Source of the DNA: Sympetrum striolatum
Taxonomy: Eukaryota; Arthropoda; Insecta; Odonata; Libellulidae
Assembly: GCA_947579665.1 (NCBI GenBank)
Contig: OX388347.1
Span: forward strand, 22,064,562-22,128,561
Length of the DNA: 64,000 nt
Direction of reading: 5' to 3'
Every line of letters starts with the position of its first letter. Position 1 is the stretch's first letter. Positions 37,995 through 50,744 of the stretch are shown piece by piece. The translations under genes were made by a program, and so were the position numbers. The notes beneath the pieces were generated by a model. It did no database searches. It was not told the DNA's origin and saw nothing but the letters and a program-made list of their open reading frames with translations.

Positions 37995-40900
37995 TTTATT
38001 TCAGTATCAGGCACTAGTGCATAACATGTAACTATTAGAATAATTAATTTTATAATACAATATTCCTAAGCCTAGCATTCAATTTGAGTTTCGTCATACC
38101 TGGAGGAGATATATACTGATATGTTTTTGCGTGCATATAACAATTAGCGTACTAGCGCTACCCACTTCTGCAAATATCCCTTATTCCTCCAGCACAACAG
38201 CTCTCTCTTTCCTCCTCCGCCCCTATATCTATCACTTTCACTTTTTCCCTCCATTTCCTCTTCCCACGCTCTTTTCGTCGCCAACTTTCCGTAAGCAGCA
38301 ATTCTACAGTGCCAGTCACACTTCAACTTAGTCTAACAAGATTTATTTTGTTTCTCTTTATTCCCAACTTTTCCCTTTTATACATTCCCTCACCTCTTCG
38401 ACGAAAGTAAAAAACACCTCTTCCCCCAACTTCGGGCTTCACGAATATCCTCCGATTAATAATGCAATACACTTTCAAATCCTTCATTAATTGTTGTTTT
38501 TCTGGGAGATTTATTTTTCCTTTAAATAATTCCTCCGTCCGTTCCTTCTCTTCCCTTCCGAAATTCTTACGAGAAATATTTTTGGTACGCTTCTTCGAAA
38601 ACGGTGGGCGTGACCTTTATTTTCTCATTTCGGGGCTTCGGGGTATTAGTTTCTGCGAATGAAAACAAACAGAAGTACTGTTTTAAAAAGAGCATTCCAC
38701 CTTAGCCGTGTTCGGCACGTATACAAGAGCACACAGCCTATCTTTCGTAGGTAAACGGGCTAATGACCTCATCTATCAATGATCCTCCGCCGTACTTTCC
38801 TATCTCGGAATCCCTGATTACGTTTAATTAGGAACCGAGAAAAGATAGAGAGATGTGAAATTAACGTTACTGCTTGAGTCTGCTTCAAAGTTCGAAAAAT
38901 TATGACTCGTGCACACGGAGTAAGCCAAGCTGTTGGCGAGTAATTACTCTGGATATCTTGTTAAATATTCTCACTTACAATTCTAGATGTAGTAAATAAA
39001 TTTATTAAACAACTATCAAATTCATATTAAATGTCACGTTTCTATAATTGAAAATAAAAATTTTGAAAGTAATACTTTATTAAGAGTAATCTTACTACCC
39101 ACCAGTACTGCCTTCAGTAAATCATCGAATTTTATTTAATACTCGATTTATTTTACTAAATAAATAAATGAAAATAATCAATCCATCGATGCTAAAGCCA
39201 TCATTGACTTACTAAGGAATAATACTGAAACTAAGCATTGCGAGGAAACTGATTATAACGCGATATCGTTAAATAACTCAGAATTAGCCAAGGGAAACAC
39301 AATGAAAGACGATTTGGATTAGTTGAGAACCTATTGATAGAATTAGCTGAATATGGAACATTAAATATTAATCTAGGCACATTTATATTAAATTCCGCAA
39401 AACGTAGGCTATAACGAAATTCCTACGGCTATGAGTTCCTGGTTAGTTTTCTATTACTCAGAAATTGATGGAATTTCCATTCATTTAAACAAGTATATTT
39501 AACATTCCCTAGTTACGAAGCGAGAATGAAAAGGTCATGTCCTTTCAGTTCTGGAAGTAATTTCACCGTACTCTACCTTTTGGGATCATTCACTTCATCT
39601 CTATGACGTTAAAACATTCATCTGGAAACGAGGGGTTGCCGTATATTCTCTCCAAAGTTACTCTTTTACCCAAAAAGAATTTCATCAAATTTTATAGATA
39701 CAGGAATTCCTGATGCACTATTCACATCCTCAAACCTACTCGTGTTAGAACTAGGTGTAGCAATCCTATTAGGGATAAAATATGGACATTTTGGAATTTT
39801 TTTCTACAAAACACGGAGAAATAATTCAATTTAACGTTTGTCCAGCAATCGTACGTAAAATGAAACTTTCTAATGTATGAAAATCGTTATAGCTGGATAA
39901 AATTCATTATCCTTGAATTTTGAATTCTTATAATTCCGTTTTGTGGAAAAAACTCGTTAAAATTAAACAATTTAGATTCCAAAAGTTGTGCTAAATCCGA
40001 CCAGCAAATTTTACGAAGCATTTAAAATTTTAAAATATGATTTGTTGTTGCAAAATATAGGAAAGTATCATCTCGCGGTTTAATTTATTTTTGTAGCTTC
40101 AAATTGTTGATGTTTTAATCACTTTTCATTTCCAATATTATGTTGTCGTTGTTCGATTAATTTCTAATGGGTAGTTTGTATCTTTGCATTAGAATAATGC
40201 AAGAATAAGTATCTGCTTGCCAGTGGAATTCCTGTTCCCGTCATCGTTATTTTAATTAATTAATCTGAATTGCATTTCATTGGTACAGGAATGAGAAAAA
40301 TGTACTTTTTATTTACTCTTGTCTCAGTTTCGTTCATTGATGCGACAAAATTAAAGCTGATGGGTGATCTAGTTTAAGTGTACTCAGTCGTTAATTGCTA
40401 TTGGTCGCTCCTAATTAAACAGATTTGTAAAGTACTACTCTTGGGTCACTGCACTACACTTCCGTGAACTTGTTCTATGTACGACTATGTACTCGTATAC
40501 CATTGTGGCTTAGTGAAGAGAAGGATAGCAAACTACCTCAATCCCCATCACGCCTACCAATTCTCATTTCCTCTGCGGGGCTTCCTTACTGCTTCTATGG
40601 GTTGAGGTTTAAACCTTCGTCGGCCTGAATGCTTCGCGGATATAGCTATTTTAGCCTTGATACCGTAATGCAACACCTTCTCACGCTCAGATATGGGCAT
40701 GCCTCATTTAATCTTTACTTTTCCTCCGTCAAAGCACAAAGGTTAATAATTCCTCATCAAGGACCGGGCGATGACGCCGCTCTTTCGGGCGAAATGTTGC
40801 GAATATATAAAAAGAGGAGACGGGAAATCATCAGCCATAACTTCACCTAGCTTCCTCCGAACGTTAGAGGGCCCATTCCGGCGTTATCCCCTTAAACCTC

Positions 40901-43900
40901 TGTTCCAAAGAAAAAGGCCACATTCTCTTTTCCTTGCGAAACTTTTCTTATTAAAATGTGCCGGGGGATCCTAGCGGAGACGGCAGCCCACAGTGAAACA
41001 GATGAGTTTATTTGGAAGACGTTTCTGCCTTAGCAATCTCCCACGCGGCGGGAAGAAGAATTAATTTCCCAAGGTCTCCACGGGAGGGCGCTCCCGCGAT
41101 AGCTCCATCTCCTCTTTTCCTTCTCTTTTATCTTCCCTCACTCTTTGCTCCAATCCGGATCCTCCTTTCTCTCTTCCACGCGTTTTTCGGTTTGGTCCAT
41201 CACCATCTCTTCAAAGAGGCTGTGCAGAAATGTGTTAGCGCCCATCTTGTTGAATGGTGACGGAAGATGGGTGAGTCAGAAGATATTATAAGACTAAAAT
41301 AAGGACTGTTGGAATTGATTATTTTAGGTGGGAAGATGAAAACAGTTGGTGATGATTAGGTAAAGATGAATGTAGATTAAAAGAGATAATGTTGGCATGG
41401 GAAGGTGAAGAGGCTGGGCATGAGAAGAATTATCAAGAGGGTATGTTATGAGTATAAGAGCAGTAGTAACTAAGTGTGAGACCATGCGGGGATTAGTTTG
41501 ATGCGGTGGGTCTAAAGGGAATTTTTTTCGGCCCAAATGCGGGAAAAACAGCTTTTTATGTATTTGAAGTGAAAAGAGTGTTTAGACAGAACGATAAGAA
41601 AATAATAGACGGTATGTTAAAAGCATGTTGATAAATTATCCAAATTTTGAATACAATTTAAGGAATGATCTAGAAACTAAAAATTATAACATAAGCTATT
41701 ATAATATTATAATATAGAAGTTTTTCAATTGATTTAAAAGCAATGAAAAGTGACACGTAATTTTCCACCATAAATTAATTACAGGGTATTTTGGAGTTTC
41801 CATCATTATCAAATTCATGATAAGATAGATTAAGTCATACTTATATAGATAGATAACAGTATTTAATATTTTTAATGAATATATTTATAATTATTTTGTT
41901 ACTACCATTACTCAGTCACTGGTGGCTCCGAATCTTCTCGCTTTGATAGCTAACCCATACTAAGGAGGACGAAGGTTTTTAAAACATTAAACAATGCTTG
42001 ATTAAGGTTGTGAGCTATCCTGGCCGGTACGGCAAATGATTCTTTTTCGAAAATAAACTATTGCATAATTATTCAAGTAAACTTTTTGATATTTTCTAGC
42101 CTAATGGTTATAATTTTCGTAATGAGTATTTGTATTTGCATAGATACAATAAAACTTTAAATAAAAGTTTGCAATGATTGCTCAAGTTAAAGGTAGTACA
42201 CGATTTAGCATCTGCCACGGATTCGTAGCTTTAAATATCGACTTTTCAATATATTTAAATATATTTTCTATCGCGTATTTTTTAAATTTGCGGAAAGTCA
42301 AAAAAAGTATGTTTAAAAATATCTCCACTATAGTATATCAAGGGAATTTTTAAAATTCACGGAAATACAATTATAGAATAATCTGAAATAAAAAATCCCA
42401 CTTTCACCACAAAAATTCGGTAGCTTTTTATTTTTTACCAGAAAACTAAGCCTTAAATTAAAAATACCACAAATGCGCAACAAAGAATGGTGCAGGCAAG
42501 ATTCTGGTGAAATTTAATGCAAATCGGATAAAACTGGATCGAGTGTTCAAGATTTGGAAAAACTATATTTCGTGGAAAACGCATTAAAATATTTAGGTCA
42601 TCTATTTCGGCAAATAAAACGGATGTTTATATTATTAGTTCATTGGTCAATTCCTTCTAAGCTTTGCTTCTTTGTATAGTTCCATCCCATATTGTGGAAT
42701 CCTGCTGTTGGTCCGCAATCAACAGACGATATCGGTCCTCCATACGTTTGGTGCATAATAGCTCCGACAGTATACCTTTGGTTCAATACTTGGAGTATAG
42801 AATAGTTAACAGTTTTTTATGCTAGCTGCAATATATACACGTATTTACATTATCTTTAGTCCACTAAAAGTTGCTTTATGGGTTCCATCTTAACGAATGG
42901 ATGCTTTCATCACTATTTCTGCCGAATTCTCCTATTTATCTCTCCAACAATTAATTTACACTGAGAGAAACGTACTCAGGATTACCTTCTAGTACAATTG
43001 GTAGCTTGTAGTACCTCTTCTGGGATTTACCGTTGGAGCCTGCGGCTACTTAACTTTCCTATATTCTGTACATTCCTCCAAGTGCATCAACTTAAGAGGT
43101 CTGTGGAAACACTTATATTCATAATTACTATCTTCATCACTCGTTTTATTTATTTTTATAACAGAAACCAAGCCTTTCTATTTACCTGACTGTTAATTTA
43201 CTATTTCCTATTATGGTCTCGATGTTTTTTTTATATTTTACAGTATCGTGACCATCCGCTCTCTAGCATGCTCTGCGCATTCTTCTATATTTTAATACCT
43301 ATGGTTAGGAGTTCATGGTAGCCATGTATGTTTTATTTTCATCGTTTCCAACTCCATAGCAAGCTTAATACATATCTTTTTAGGAATAGGCGAGAAGAGG
43401 CTTTACGCCATGCAAGGGAAAATATCCATCTTTCTCAAAGCACTATCTTTGAAAATATTTAAATCTGATACTTATTGCTGTTGCTGGATTTAGACTGAAA
43501 TTATTCTCCCTTCTTCGACATCCTTTTAAGAGAATATTTAAAAACAGATTTTGTGAAGGAAAGAATGGGTCCATTAACGTATCATAAAATGAATGAAACA
43601 GCGCTACTGATAGATATACTATCTCACAGAACATTCCTATACCAACAATACAATCTTTAACAATATATTGAAAATATAAGTCTGCTGCCATTCTCATATA
43701 AAATATTTCCGTAGACATGTGAGTATTCAAAGGGCAAGAATTAATTTATTCTCGTTCACAGCCATCACAAACAATAATAATTTTGATCCCAAACTGCTTG
43801 CACTTTAGTCTAAGATCTTCACCCCACCTAAGATGTTCAGACAACAAATTCATTAATTACACAGAAGGCAGCGAACATTCTATAGTCTACAACCATTGAT

Positions 43901-46900
43901 TAATAAACCATTACGTCGATGGATGATCTTCCTTTCAACTTTTGCACCGATTTGCTTGTACGTACACCATTTCCTTTTTCTCATTTTTCTCCTAGCCGGA
44001 TATTTTTATACTTCGTATTGCAGGCGTGACTTGCGACTTGATTCTGCGCTATTTATAAATATCAGTGAGATTCATTCTTTTTACTGATAGAAGCACTTTT
44101 CTCAATTGCCTTTTTTATGGTTAACGTCCTTCATATCTATGAGAATTGTGCATCGTTTTTTCTGCGTGAGATGAATCTCCTTCCCATTGGAAAGTGATAT
44201 ATTTTTATTTCGTTCCTCGTGTGGTGGATATTATTTACATTATCTCCGCTGTGATAGAAAGTCGCAAACATTTCTCGTTGATAACGAAAGCATTCGTCAT
44301 CGTATGGCAATCAACGAAGATAACAAATAAATTCACAAAAGAACTGTAGCTATCCGTGCGATGAATTGTATTAATCCTAAATTCAGTACATTGGGTGTAA
44401 CTAAAGTGCTTTGGCATCAAAAGGAAGGGACTTTATTAAACTATCAAATTGAAGCTGTAACTTCATCAAATTTACGAATTTTTACAAGAAAAACTGTATT
44501 CAGAAGTCAAAAGTGGAAACTATACATTCAAGGAAAATAATTCGATTCGTTTATTTAATGTATAAAGGTGTCCATTAGAGTACTTTATTTCAAATAATAT
44601 TTTCAATATAACCATGAAAATTATTGGTAAATATTTATTATATAAATGATATTGTATTGATTATATTAATTAACATAAATTTAAATAAAAATTAATAGGA
44701 TATTATTTGATAGAATAATACATAAATAAATTATGAATAGGATGGTACAAAGAATAAATTTAATTTCGATATGAATTTACAAAATGCTAATTAGAAAAAA
44801 GTAACATTTGTCATGGATAGATAAATATCAAATTATGATAAATAATGAAGAGAAAAATCACCAAAAGAATCATAATGCACATTAGGGTTAAAAAATTCAT
44901 AAAGGAATGCGTCTCATGTTAAAAAGAGATGGATCTAAATCCAAGTGCGTTCAGGGAACGAGTTTTTAATTTATTTCCATTCATTGATCATAAGTATTAC
45001 TTTTGTCACCGATCTTCGTTTATAAATGATTTACTCATTAAAATTTGTTTCCACTTGGTAGAAGGAGGATTATAGTAATGAATTTTCATTAATTTGATGA
45101 AGTTACATGTTTATTTCTAACAGATTATACAAAATAAAGCTGTGTTTTATGCAAATTATTTACTAAAAATGCGCTTTATAGATTCATGCAAAACATCTTA
45201 GTATAAAATAGACATCCCCTGTGCTTATCAAACACTTTGAGAAGTTAAAAAAATCAGATTAAAGGCGGATGGCTTTCGGGAGAAAAGGTGTCTGTTCGCA
45301 TGCCTTGATGTACTCTCCTTCAGCAAAAACAACCTTAGAGAATCGAGTCAGAGTTTAACACCACGTGAGCTAGGTCTTTTACAGCAAAAGACGCTCAGGT
45401 CAATGTGGTTGGTGCAAACGCGGCAGAGGAAGCCATATATTTAACTTGATAATTGCATTCACTCATCGCTTACGCGGTTTCAATCACATCCGTGCACTTC
45501 CGTGAGAATATTCTCTTTGTTCACTCCGTTTGTACGTCTCTATGTGCTGCAACAGTTGGCAATGTCGGAGTCAGCCTCGTCTTTTGAAACAGCTCAACAA
45601 CCTCGTCCTGTAAATAATTGATCATTAATCACCAAGCACGTGCGTGTCACAAGTGATGCTAAATCAAATTTACGTCTGTGCAAGAAGCAGATATAAGATG
45701 TCGGTGTTTGCATTTATAATGCTGCGGCAGAGGAACTATTACCGACACTTATCTACGTGTTAATCATTCTGCCAGTTAGTAATGGAAGTGTAGCAGAGAA
45801 TCCTTGTTATGAGTGGATAAGCGACCATTAATTTGATGTATTGTATATACTAACATTTATGTGTTAGCTTTTATTTCAATTTATGCAAGTGTGCGATATT
45901 TTCTCACTGATGTGACACTGAAATGATAAACATGATAGCTAAAGTCACCAGAAACGAATTTATTGAAACTAGTTGAGTTGATTCTCAACGGGAAATATCG
46001 ATGTAGATTGAATTCAAGCTGTCGGTCGTGCAATGAGTAAATAAACTTTAGTTTACACATTATCCCAAGCTATTCTTACTATACAGGAAAATTAGGTTGG
46101 GCTTTAGGTTGACAGTTATTATGTTAGTATTAGGTTGACAGTTATTAGGTTTAGGTTGACATGAGCTCGAATTCAACAATCGTATTGGTCGTCTGAGGGA
46201 CTGGTTGTTTACAAGCTCAAAATATTGGGAAAAGTTTCGCGTATTTTGTAAAAACTCTTAAATTTCAAATGAAAATTCAAGATCTCACAACCAAAACACG
46301 ATTTATCTAATTGTGTCTTTTTTGGTACTTGTCTCGACTCTGCACGAAAATTTCTTCTAATTTAGTTCTTCAAAAGAAATAAAGCCTACAACCGGTAAAA
46401 GTGGGGTTTGCTTCTATTCCTTATGGAAACTTATTTGAGAGATCTCTGTTCGAACCAAGCAAAATATCGAATAAAAACTTACGCAAAGTTGGACTCAAAT
46501 CGGGAAAACGGTGTGGACTCCAATCAAATACAAACACACATAAAAACCCTCAAACACTCAAACCCCCAGAACTTTTGCTTTATGTAGTTAGATGTTTGTT
46601 TTGTCTTATATACAATAGGATGTGTTATGAGAGAAACCAGATTCTTCTGTAGAAGATTGCCGTTTCCAAATTACCTTAAAAATCATCAGAGTACTTCTCG
46701 GTAGATTCACGTTTTCTGAATAATTAGGAAAGGGTTCCGATAAAAATGTTGATTAATTTTAAAGCAACAAACGCATTTCTCATATCGTTTCCAGAAGAAC
46801 CTTACAAAAGGAAAATAATTTGATATTTTGGGTTATTCATTCGAGTATTTTCCTATGTTCTACATTTCACATAAAAGTGCTGGCTTTCTGTATTGCTTAG

Positions 46901-48540
46901 GTTTTCCTCTGTGAAAACGGCGTTATTGATGATGATCATTTAGAGGAAAGCTTTTCTTAGACAGAAGTTCCCAAACGAGCACCCTATTCAAGAACTTTCG
47001 TCGCCTGTCAGCAACTTCCCCACTTGGCGAAACTCGATGGAAAAAATACAACATAAAGAGGGAAAAGCTGTTAAATATACTGTATTACTCTGAAGAAGGC
47101 GCTCCTTAGCTCACAAGGTAAAGGTACCAGATTGGCAGTATTAGGTTAAAAGAAAATTTTGAGCTCAAGGTGAACTGCCCTGTGTGGAGTTCCATCTAAG
47201 AAACTCACAGAAACTAATTTTTCTTGAAGACTGTTTTTTCGAGAGTATAGCAGTTAGTTGCACAAACACTTCATTCTTGGCTATTCTGTTTTTACCATTA
47301 GTCTTTCTTAACTATTATTTTGTCAAATATCAACAAAGTAAGGATTCTAAGTCCATTTAAAGCTTTAACTAGCTATCATCTCTACCAGGAGCTTAATGAC
47401 GATAGAATGCTGCATAGATAAAAATTAGAAAGCTAATTTTAGGGCTGCGTTAAGAGTGATGACCAGTGATGACCCTCTTCTTGCCTCAGAACTCTAAAAA
47501 GTATACTCTAAAGTAACTCTATTCCGGTTTTCTCTCCAGTTCGATGAAAATGCAAAGTTTTGGTGCGAATTTGCTTTTGCAGAAACTATCGACCCGCCTG
47601 GAACCGGTTTTCTTGCTCAAAAAAATTATCTGTGCACATATTAAATCAAAAGTAATTATTGTGCAGGATTTCTTCTCTTGAGTTTTATAATGAAAATATT
47701 GATACTAAAGAAATTAAAAAAGAATAAGCTCACGTATAAAAATCTGAATGTTAATTGGTGAGCTACTGTTTATGTTGCTTCTGTTAATTTAACATAACTA
47801 CTGATAAAATTGGTGAGAATGCAAACCGATCGTCGGAATGAAATAATAATATTTTTTCAATTCTGGTTCAAGGATTTTAACTTTTCTGTTCTGGTTCGGT
47901 TTTCATACCGACAGCAATACGAGCCTTTTGGATTCAGTTTTGGTTTGAAGCCCTATATCCAACCCATCTTCTTATAGAATTAAAAGAAAGTGAAAACTCG
48001 AAAATAGTGCATTAAAGAAAATATAATTAGTTGTTTTTTTAATCCTAAGTTTGCATTTTGGAATAAAACTGTAACGAGGAAGGAATTAAAAGAGAAATCA
48101 GTTTGGAGAGTGAGATTGAAGTTAAAAATGGCTGAAGGTTATGGTGGATACTAACTCTCTACTGATTTTAAAGGATACAGGTTTCGCTCAACCGAATAGG
48201 AAGTAGGTATAAGTACGTATGAGAAATATGTATATGAAAAATCTCGTATAATCTCGTCTATGAGATAAGAGAATGAAAAATTCAAGAAAAGTGGCACAAG
48301 TATGCACGTCAGAGAACTACTCAAATTGGGCGAACCTCTACAGGAGACCACTCCTTCACCACATCAATTCAAATTGGATTATTGGAGGCGAAAAGTTGAG
48401 TGATAAATCTAGATACATTCACTCCATTACTTTAGTTCCAATAAGCTCTCTGAGAGCAGGTACGGATGTGTCATGCATTCTGAAGGTCCGATTTAAATAC
48501 AAAACGGGGGTGGTTTCAGCGGTTTGATCAGAAAAAAATC
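37995..48540. other. Long non-coding stretch with islands at about 40540-41270 and 45230-45680
   Basis: The plus strand is pyrimidine-rich at 38195-38420 and 41090-41180, and purine-biased at about 41260-41460. The island at 40540-41270 holds three overlapping frames (73, 67 and 82 codons), none recognisable. The island at 45230-45680 includes the AT-palindromic words AATTGATCATTAATCACC, which resemble homeodomain sites. This is suggestive only. No transposon ends or genes are supported in this span. Confidence 0.4.
46104..46160 (+). repeat. Three TTAGGTTGACA repeats
   Basis: TTAGGTTGACAGTTATT begins at 46104 and 46130, and a shorter TTAGGTTGACA begins at 46151. The words contain TTAGG but are not a telomeric array. 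Confidence 0.8.
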
Positions 48541-48557
48541 TGATGTGGCCAACACAT

Positions 48558-49199
48558 GACTTTCTCCGTATTTATTGAAAACAGACGCCTATGCCAGTAA
48601 TATATAAATAATTCCAAAACAATGAGTGTTACAGGACAATGTTTCATACAAAAGTTGTAGTAAAATACATTACCTATAACTTTTCTATGTAATTGTATAT
48701 ACATACATTGCAGTCTGACAGAGATATGTATGAAAAACTTCCATTTTTGAATAAACAACAACTTCCGGTTAACCATTATTCAAGAATAACTCCTAAACAA
48801 TCAGTGGTACGAAAATTGTTTCATACAAAAGTTGTAGTAATGTACATTATCTATAACTTTTAAATGTAATTGTATATACCTACATTGTATTCTGACAGAG
48901 ATATTAAAGAAACAAAATTATGTTCCGGTTAAACCGGAACTTCCGGTTAAGCGATATTCATCAAAAACTAATCAACTTTTGGCATCGTTAGGAAAATACT
49001 AAATATGAAGTTTGGAAATGATCGGATAATTAATTTTTCAGATAGAGCGCACACAAACTTTTTTACCACAGACAGACATGTTCGGGAAAATAGCGAAAAC
49101 GAGCTCTATGGGCCCCAAAACATCTATTTCCGTCGAAATCTGGGGGTCGATTTTTTTTAATACAGTACTTTCTCTATACTACGTATAGGGAGAAAGTAA
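48558..49199 (-). mobile_element. Dispersed repeat with inverted ACTTTCTCC ends and internal tandem duplication
   Basis: The left end has GACTTTCTCCGTA. The right end has TAGGGAGAAAGTA, which is also half of a terminal hairpin (TACTTTCTC ... GAGAAAGTA, 49166-49198). Inside, a unit of about 178 bp is repeated in tandem. ACAAAAGTTGTAGTAA followed by CTATAACTTTT and TGTAATTGTATATAC occurs near 48650 and again near 48829. A TTCCGGTTAA word closes each unit and recurs near 48949. Near the right end are ACAGACAGACATG and CGACGGAAATAGATG (minus strand). This combination resembles a dispersed repeat I recall from several arthropods, usually written from the hairpin end, but I cannot assign a superfamily. 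No coding frame is convincing. Confidence 0.55.
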
Positions 49200-49204
49200 A
49201 AACA

Positions 49205-50030
49205 CAATAAATGAAATGTCTACTCCTCAAAATCAATTCTCGCTATATCCCGTCAAAGTTACTTGTCTGTTTCCCCAGCTAAATAATGCGATAATCGTTC
49301 GAACCCACTTCGGGCAGCTATCAACCCGGTGAGGAGGGCCTCCTCCCTACTGAACATCTGCCGAGTTGGGATGAGTCATAGGATGAGAGGAAAAATGTAG
49401 GGGTAAAAGAGAGACCTGTATCTTGCGGCTGAAACGGGATTTACGGAAAACTGAGGCTTTGGGAGAATGGAAGGGAATAATTGAGGGGTTGGAAGGAACC
49501 GAGGGCTTGTTAAGGTGTACGTGTGAGGTGATGTGAGGGGTTTACGAGGTAGCAGGAAATACTTGAGAGCATTTCACCCCTCATTTACATGTTTATTTAA
49601 ATGTTTACCCTGCAATCTACCATTGGATTGTGACTGGGGGGTGTTAACACCAACATCCCTAACAAGCAAGAAAATCTGCATGCTCATCTAATACCCTGCA
49701 GAATAAACGATAAGATGTAACAATGTAACCAAGCTTCAAGTTCCAAGGGCATAAAATGCCCTTGAAACGCCTCGGAAAATCTTTGATTGTTTCCAAATGA
49801 AGTTTGTATCTGCTTCGTCTATGATCTCTGGTTTGGCTACTTTTTTAAACGGTTCCGACGGTAATAGGGTCTCTTCTTCTAGGGAGAATTACATTCAACA
49901 GACAGTCACACTTGAGGTGCTGATGTCGAACATGAAATCGCAACTAAGAAACAGAGCTACTATACCTAAGATAATCGGAGGGCAAACCTTTACCACGATT
50001 AATTTTTGTTGAACTTTGTAAGACATCGAA
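49205..50030. other. Non-coding, with a purine-rich tract
   Basis: The plus strand is strongly purine-biased at about 49375-49570. A 71-codon frame (49797-50012) just upstream of the LINE relic is not recognisable as reverse transcriptase. It may be unrelated DNA or a decayed part of the same LINE. Confidence 0.45.
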
Positions 50031-50089
50031 AATACGATGAAAATGATTACAATAACAGAGCTGTTCTAAATATTGATTTGGGTTACCTC

Positions 50090-50668
50090 GCGAAACTAAT
50101 TCTCGTATCTCTTATTGTATATCTCTCTGGGGTAAACCTAATGACAGTAGAATCGGTGAAGTATCTTACTCTCAAGTATTAGAAGGATTACTATTAGTAT
50201 CTCAAAGGAGTAACTCTCACGAATAATCTATCATGGAGTACCTACATCCGAAATATATGTGGAAAAGCACTTAGGAACTCGGTTTCTAGTTAGGCCTCAC
50301 CTTGAGTAAACATGTAGCGTATGGGATCCCGCCAAGAAATGTCATATTCGGGATTTATAAAAAGTACAACGAAAGCGATACGATTTGTAAAGAATTGCTA
50401 CGATAAAACATCGAGTGTTACTCAGATGTTACAGGACGCGTGATGGGAATCATTAGAAGATAGAAGAAAAATTCAAAGTATACATTTATTAAATAAGTTC
50501 AGAGAAATTACGTTCTCAGATGATGTAACCGATATAATGCGACCCTCCTGTTATATGGGCCGTTCTGATACTGCCAGAAAGATTAAGGAAATAGATGCTA
50601 GAACAAATCGTTTCAAAAATTCATTTTTTTTGCGAAGTATACGCGAAAGCAACCGTTTAGGAAAATAG
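50090..50668 (+). pseudogene. LINE reverse-transcriptase C-terminal relic (jockey/CR1-like)
   Basis: One reading frame, broken by several stop codons, shows the landmarks that follow the catalytic core of many non-LTR reverse transcriptases. They run in order: LSGVNLMTVESVKYL, YLKGVTLTNNLSWSTYI, IKSTTKAIRFVKNCYDKTSS, VTQMLQDA (stop) WESLEDRRK, HLLNKFREI, and RTNRFKNSFFLRSIRE ending at a TAG at 50666-50668. The pattern matches the known V.KYLGVTLTNNLSW, RFV...Y...SSVT.ML..L.W..LE.RR and SFFPR.I..WN series. The catalytic YADD region and everything upstream are missing or unreadable. The stops at 50180-50320 make it non-functional. Its 3' tail follows immediately. Confidence 0.85.
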
Positions 50669-50683
50669 AGTCAAGGTCAACAC

Positions 50684-50737
50684 CCCCTGCCAAACGCCGA
50701 AAGGCGGCTTGCAGGGTTCTTACATAGACATAGACAT
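50684..50737 (+). repeat. 3' UTR hairpin and tail of the LINE relic
   Basis: CCCTGCCAAACGCCGAAAGG then CGGCTTGCAGGG forms a two-part stem, followed by TTCTTACATAGACATAGACA. It starts 16 bp after the stop of the reverse-transcriptase relic. This position is what links the three solo copies at 4184, 6041 and 36830 to this LINE. Such stems and short tandem tails are often recognised by the element's own reverse transcriptase at priming. Confidence 0.75.
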
Positions 50738-50744
50738 CTCCTCA

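Noticed and set aside
46104..46160. TTAGG words suggesting telomeric sequence
   Set aside because: There are only three copies inside a longer 20-26-bp unit, not a tandem TTAGG array.
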